This document shows, in pieces, positions 60,615 through 64,000 of a DNA stretch of 64,000 nt (the first letter of the stretch is position 1; each line of letters starts with the position of its first letter). The position numbers and the translations under genes are program-made. The notes under the pieces are model-generated. The model had not been told where the DNA came from, made no database searches, and worked only from the letters and a program-made list of their open reading frames with translations. Origin of the DNA: Herbaspirillum sp. RV1423 (lineage in GTDB: Bacteria > Pseudomonadota > Gammaproteobacteria > Burkholderiales > Burkholderiaceae_D); NCBI RefSeq assembly GCF_000577615.1, contig NZ_CBXX010000016.1, forward strand, positions 1 through 64,000. Reading direction: 5' to 3'.

Positions 60615-60839
60615 GACTTTTTCTCCCCGGCGTTTATTTTATCGCTGTATTGTCATTTCGTTATTTTTCCGTGCATTTGCTGCCGGGAAACGTATGCGCA
60701 TGATAAATCAAACCGTACCGTTTGCGCGAGTGCGCACCTGCCGCCGTACCGCAAGAACGGTACGTCGCCTTGCATGGAAGTTATCGGAAGAAGGATGGCA
60801 TTTCTTCAGTGTGCGCTGCAGAAATGCCTGAGGCGGGGT

Positions 60840-61385
60840 TCAGTTGTACTCGTTGACGATGCTGCTCAGCGTATCACTCAGATATTCCCGTTGCGAGGAC
60901 TGGCCGCTGCCGAGGAATTCGATGTCGTCGATGCGCCACTGGTTGTTTTCCTTGACCAGCAACAGTTTGTCCTTCCACTTTTCGTCGTCGCCGCCATTGC
61001 CGCCGGCATGGGTGAACCTGACGTGGCAGGAGGCACGGTTGTCTTCGCTCTCGCAACTGTCCAGCTTGAACGATGTCGCGCCCTCGAACAGCGACGTGAA
61101 CAGGTCGCCGTCGATCAGCGGCGGTACCGGCTCGGTGGCGGCGGCATGGTATTTGGCCTCGGTTTCCGATGCCTGGCTCAGCAGCTTGAACAGTGCCTGC
61201 GAAACAAACGGCTGCAATTGCTTGAGTTCATCGGCGCCGGGGATGCCGGGGCTATGCGTCTTCAGGTGTTGCTGGTAAAAACCGGAAATCACTTGCTCCT
61301 GCGAACGCGTGTCGTCCGGCGGTTCGCCGCAGGCAGCCGCGAAGGCGACCGTGGAGAGCGCGGCGAGGCGGGTAAAAATTTTCAT
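60840..61385 (-). CDS. Lipoprotein, DUF3828-like (paralog 2)
   Basis: 181 aa. Lipobox AFAAAC, then the same domain as 60051: VISGFYQQHLKTH, ELKQLQPFVSQALFKLL, PPLIDGDLFTSLFEGATSF and QWRIDDIEFLG. The two proteins share order and motif spacing but clearly differ, so they are old tandem duplicates separated by 225 bp. Confidence 0.8.
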   Translation of the reverse strand: MKIFTRLAALSTVAFAAACGEPPDDTRSQEQVISGFYQQHLKTHSPGIPGADELKQLQPFVSQALFKLLSQASETEAKYHAAATEPVPPLIDGDLFTSLFEGATSFKLDSCESEDNRASCHVRFTHAGGNGGDDEKWKDKLLLVKENNQWRIDDIEFLGSGQSSQREYLSDTLSSIVNEYN

Positions 61386-61581
61386 TCGGTCCGGTCCGGG
61401 TAAATCGATGTTGCGTATTTCATTGCGAATCTGACCCGGCGTTGCGATAAAAGCGGCGCTGTCGGGCTTCGGTTGGCGGGTGCGCCACGTGTTTCCTTAT
61501 CATGCAAGTTGCATTGCGGCATCGTCATTGCAGCAGAATCGCTTGCTGCAATGACCGGATGATGACAAGACGATGTCGACA

Positions 61582-61887
61582 TCACTTTGCCGATTCGGTC
61601 AGCAACGCGAAATGTTCGACGTGCGGCGCGCCGGCGAAGAAGGGGCCGACGATGCCGCGCCATTCGGTAAAGGCTGGCGATTCGCGGAAGTCGACGGTAT
61701 GGTTCTCTAGCGTGGCCCAGTGCACCATCAGCAGATAGCGCTCTGGCGCTTCGATGCCTTTTTGCACCTTGTGGCCGAGATAGCCTTTGGCCTTGGAAAT
61801 GGTTTGCGCGATGCCGCGCTGGATGGCTTCGTCGAATTCAGCCTGTTTGCCCGGTTGGATGCGGATGTCGGCAAGTTCCAGAATCAT
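61582..61887 (-). CDS. Antibiotic biosynthesis monooxygenase-type small protein
   Basis: 101 aa, ABM ferredoxin-like fold: MILELADIRIQPGKQAEFDEA, GYLGHKVQKGIEAPERYLLMVHW, HTVDFRESPAFTEW with the C-terminal RGIVGPFFAGAPHVEHF. Dimeric cofactor-free monooxygenase or quinol-related housekeeping enzyme; substrate unknown. Confidence 0.93.
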   Translation of the reverse strand: MILELADIRIQPGKQAEFDEAIQRGIAQTISKAKGYLGHKVQKGIEAPERYLLMVHWATLENHTVDFRESPAFTEWRGIVGPFFAGAPHVEHFALLTESAK

Positions 61888-62040
61888 TGTTGTCTCCGTT
61901 TGATAAGGGGAAGCGGGGCTTGATTATCACATTTTCCCGGCGGCATCGCGTGACCCTGCTCAATCGACCGCATGAAAAGACCTCAAGCAAAAGCTGTACT
62001 TTGCCTCGCGGGCGGCTATGCTGAGGTTAACTAAGCCGGC

Positions 62041-62068
62041 AACCGCCGTCAGCGGCGGCGGTTTTGTT
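62041..62068 (+). promoter_or_regulatory. Terminator-like hairpin in the leader of the DUF1269-like gene
   Basis: AACCGCCG (62041-62048) pairs with CGGCGGTT (62056-62063) around a 7-nt loop and is followed by TTGTTCTT. It sits 24 bp before ATG 62087 and no plus-strand gene precedes it, so it could be a leader attenuator. Confidence 0.55.
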
Positions 62069-62086
62069 CTTGACGAGGAGACGATC

Positions 62087-62605
62087 ATGTTAGGCAGGCA
62101 AAGGCTTTACTTCATGCTGCCGGATATTCCCAGTGCGCGCAGCATGCTCGATGAATTATTGCTGGCGCGCATCGAGATTCGGCGCATGCATTTCTGGGCG
62201 CGCGACGGCGAGTTGCCAGACGACATGCCGGACGCGAATTTTTTCCACAAGACCGATCTTACGCACGGCGCCGAAATGGGATTGCTGGCCGGCGGGCTGA
62301 TCGGGCTGCTGGGAGGCATCTGGCTGATGGTGTTTCCGCCCGACTGGGTCCAGCTCAACATGTTGACCGTGCTGGTCACAACGGTCGTTGGCGCGGTGCT
62401 GGGTAGCTGGATGTCGGGGATGGCGGCTGCGGCGATTCCCAATTCGCGGCTGAAAAATTTTCATGAAGACATTGCACGCGGCAAGGTGTTGCTGTTGGTT
62501 GACGTGCCGTTCAAGCGGATTGAAGAGATCGAGGATCTGGTTGCCAGCCGCCATCCCGAAGCCATGTTCGGCGGCGTTGAACCGCATATCCCGGTATTCC
62601 CGTGA
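62087..62605 (+). CDS. DUF1269-like membrane protein (paralog of 13944)
   Basis: 172 aa. N-terminal alpha/beta domain (YFMLPDIPSARSMLDELLLA, RRMHFWARDG), a Gly-rich membrane hairpin (MGLLAGGLIGLLGGIWLMVF and LTVLVTTVVGAVLGSWMSGM), then an alpha/beta ending (GKVLLLVDVPFKRIEEIEDL). AGGAG lies 6 bases before ATG 62087. Same architecture as the protein at 13944; function unknown. Confidence 0.75.
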   Translation: MLGRQRLYFMLPDIPSARSMLDELLLARIEIRRMHFWARDGELPDDMPDANFFHKTDLTHGAEMGLLAGGLIGLLGGIWLMVFPPDWVQLNMLTVLVTTVVGAVLGSWMSGMAAAAIPNSRLKNFHEDIARGKVLLLVDVPFKRIEEIEDLVASRHPEAMFGGVEPHIPVFP

Positions 62606-62627
62606 CAAGTCGGTCCGCCGTCAATAA

Positions 62628-62654
62628 ACGCACCGCCGGCCGGTGCGTTTTTTT
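62628..62654 (+). terminator. Rho-independent terminator
   Basis: ACGCACCG (62628-62635), 5-nt loop, CGGTGCGT (62641-62648), then a run of T to 62654. Ends the gene that stops at 62605. Confidence 0.92.
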
Positions 62655-62844
62655 ATGCACGAGACGGACTGAAAACGAGGCCAAATTGGGGCGGCCGGGC
62701 GTTAGTTGCGGGAAATCTGCACCGCGACAAAGCAGGCATTCAGGAGCGCGTAAATTTTTTATCTTTTTCGGCGATTTCCGGCCTGCGGGCAATTGTCATT
62801 TGCACGTCGCCTCAATACACTAGCTCCCGGTCATTCAATAACAA

Positions 62845-62873
62845 GGCGCATCACGGATTCCGGTTGATGCGCC
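62845..62873 (+). promoter_or_regulatory. Leader hairpin before the nucleobase permease
   Basis: GGCGCATCA (62845-62853) and TGATGCGCC (62865-62873) are perfect 9-bp arms with an 11-nt loop, 24 bp before ATG 62897, in the untranslated leader. No T run; possible RNA stabiliser or regulator site. No known riboswitch fold recognised. Confidence 0.45.
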
Positions 62874-62896
62874 ATATAACACTCGGAAGGAAATTC

Positions 62897-64000
62897 ATGG
62901 CGGGCTCCTATTTCCCACAATGGCGCGTGCGCAGCAGCACGTCGGATGGACAAGGGCAGGTTATTGCAACCGATGAACGGCTGCCGATGCCGCAGACGGT
63001 CGCCATGGGCGTGCAGCACGTGGTGGCGATGTTCGGTTCGACCGTGCTGGCGCCGTTGCTGATGGGCTTCGATCCCAATCTTGCGATCCTGATGTCGGGC
63101 GTCGGCACCTTGCTGTTTTTCGTTCTGGTCGGTGGACGGGTGCCGAGCTATCTCGGTTCCAGCTTCGCTTTCATCGGCCTGGTCATCGCCGTCACGGGCT
63201 ATGCCGGACATGGCCCGAACGCCAACCTCGGCGTGGCGCTGGGCGGCATCGTTGCCTGCGGCGTGGTGTATACATTGATCGGTTTCCTGGTCAGCGCCAT
63301 CGGCACGCGCTGGATCGAGAGCCTGATGCCGCCGGTGGTCACCGGCGCGGTGGTTGCGGTGATCGGCCTGAACCTGGCGCCGATCGCGGTCAAAGGCGTG
63401 ACGGGCAACAACTTCGATGCCTGGATGGCGCTCGGCACGGTGCTGTGCGTGGGATTGGTGGCGGTGTTCACGCGCGGCATGCTGCAGCGCCTGCTGATTC
63501 TGATCGGCTTGCTGCTGGCGTATGTGATTTACGCCATCCTGACCAACGGCGCCGGCCTCGGCAAGCCGATCGATTTCAGCGGCGTTGCCAATGCGGCATG
63601 GTTCGGCATCCCGACTTTCGCGTCGCCGGTATTCAGGATGGATGCGATGGCCTTGCTGGCGCCGATCGCCGTCATCCTGGTGGCGGAGAATCTCGGACAC
63701 ATCAAGGCGGTCAGCGCCATGACCGGCCAGAATCTCGACAAGTACATGGGCCGCGCCTTCATCGGCGACGGCCTGGCGACGATCCTGTCGGGCAGCATGG
63801 GCGGCACCGGCGTGACGACCTATGCGGAAAACATCGGCGTCATGGCAGTCACCAAGATCTATTCGACGCTGGTGTTCGTGGTGGCGGCGGTGATCGCGAT
63901 CGTGCTGGGATTTTCTCCGAAGTTCGGCGCGGTCATCCTGACGATCCCCGGCGCGGTGCTGGGCGGCGTGTCGATTGTAGTGTTCGGCCTGATCACCGTT
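62897..64000 (+). CDS. NCS2-family uracil/xanthine permease (3' end outside window)
   Basis: The frame runs from ATG 62897 off the window end, 368 codons visible of about 450 expected. NCS2 features: LGVQHVV-like start (MGVQHVVAMFGSTVLAP), GRVPSYLGSSFAFIG, the central PPVVTGAVVAVIGLNLAP, AENLGHIKAVSAMTG with the catalytic-site Glu, and MGGTGVTTYAENIGVMAVTK. Proton-coupled nucleobase importer, most like uracil permease/RutG. AAGGAA lies 6 bases before the ATG. Confidence 0.93.
   Translation, partial: MAGSYFPQWRVRSSTSDGQGQVIATDERLPMPQTVAMGVQHVVAMFGSTVLAPLLMGFDPNLAILMSGVGTLLFFVLVGGRVPSYLGSSFAFIGLVIAVTGYAGHGPNANLGVALGGIVACGVVYTLIGFLVSAIGTRWIESLMPPVVTGAVVAVIGLNLAPIAVKGVTGNNFDAWMALGTVLCVGLVAVFTRGMLQRLLILIGLLLAYVIYAILTNGAGLGKPIDFSGVANAAWFGIPTFASPVFRMDAMALLAPIAVILVAENLGHIKAVSAMTGQNLDKYMGRAFIGDGLATILSGSMGGTGVTTYAENIGVMAVTKIYSTLVFVVAAVIAIVLGFSPKFGAVILTIPGAVLGGVSIVVFGLITV

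Overview
The window looks like the chromosome of a free-living, motile, Gram-negative betaproteobacterium (Burkholderiales; an Oxalobacteraceae genus such as Herbaspirillum or Collimonas would fit, but I cannot prove the genus from sequence alone). The pointers are a general trimeric porin of the betaproteobacterial type, type IV pilus minor pilins, a LivJHMGF transporter, two chemoreceptors, a FadE-type acyl-CoA dehydrogenase, and moderately high GC with GC-rich third codon positions. I saw no rRNA, tRNA, CRISPR array, integrase or transposase gene.

Layout. 1-903: end of a CsgG/LpoB-like envelope protein. 1199-11095 (minus): a giant cyclic beta-1,2-glucan synthase followed 9 bp later by a histidine kinase. 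11626-16182: a stress/low-oxygen block with Hsp20, a fused phosphotransferase/P-loop kinase, a DUF1269-like membrane protein and a two-gene ABC exporter; two FNR-type boxes lie here. 16397-19832: a very GC-rich four-gene cluster (regulator, beta-propeller, DUF899 thioredoxin-like protein, His-containing membrane protein). 19874-26378 (minus): ClC transporter, ribE-ribD, then the minor pilin operon pilV-pilW-pilX-pilE-fimT. 27111-30083 (minus): a small ORF with an XRE-cupin regulator, and a four-gene operon (YpfJ-type metallopeptidase, small protein, S4 protein, DUF924). 30408-36105: FadE, a small membrane protein, an aldo/keto reductase and a chemoreceptor.

36374-50827 is the most coherent metabolic locus: a fused hydantoinase/5-oxoprolinase on the minus strand, then divergently a 41-codon small ORF with its own promoter and an excellent Shine-Dalgarno, a complete LivJHMGF-type ABC importer, a DUF1445 (D-glutamate cyclase family) protein, an NTF2-like protein, a porin, a chemoreceptor and a winged-helix regulator. 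DUF1445 enzymes make 5-oxoproline from D-glutamate and the fused enzyme opens 5-oxoproline, so I infer a pathway for uptake and use of D-glutamate, 5-oxoproline or a related lactam or hydantoin.

51046-64000: an orphan amino-acid-binding protein behind an 8-bp microsatellite, a GNAT acetyltransferase, a potassium-channel-like protein, a UspA protein and a diguanylate cyclase sharing an intergenic region with three FNR-like boxes, a PadR regulator with a His-rich N terminus plus DUF3861, exonuclease I, two paralogous lipoproteins, a small monooxygenase, a second DUF1269-like membrane protein, and the first two thirds of an NCS2 nucleobase permease cut by the window end.

A family of about 170-bp palindromic elements with terminal inverted repeats (MITE-like) occurs at 953-1120, 26671-27062 (tandem), 50882-51020 and 52079-52250, with a lone end at 53306-53328.
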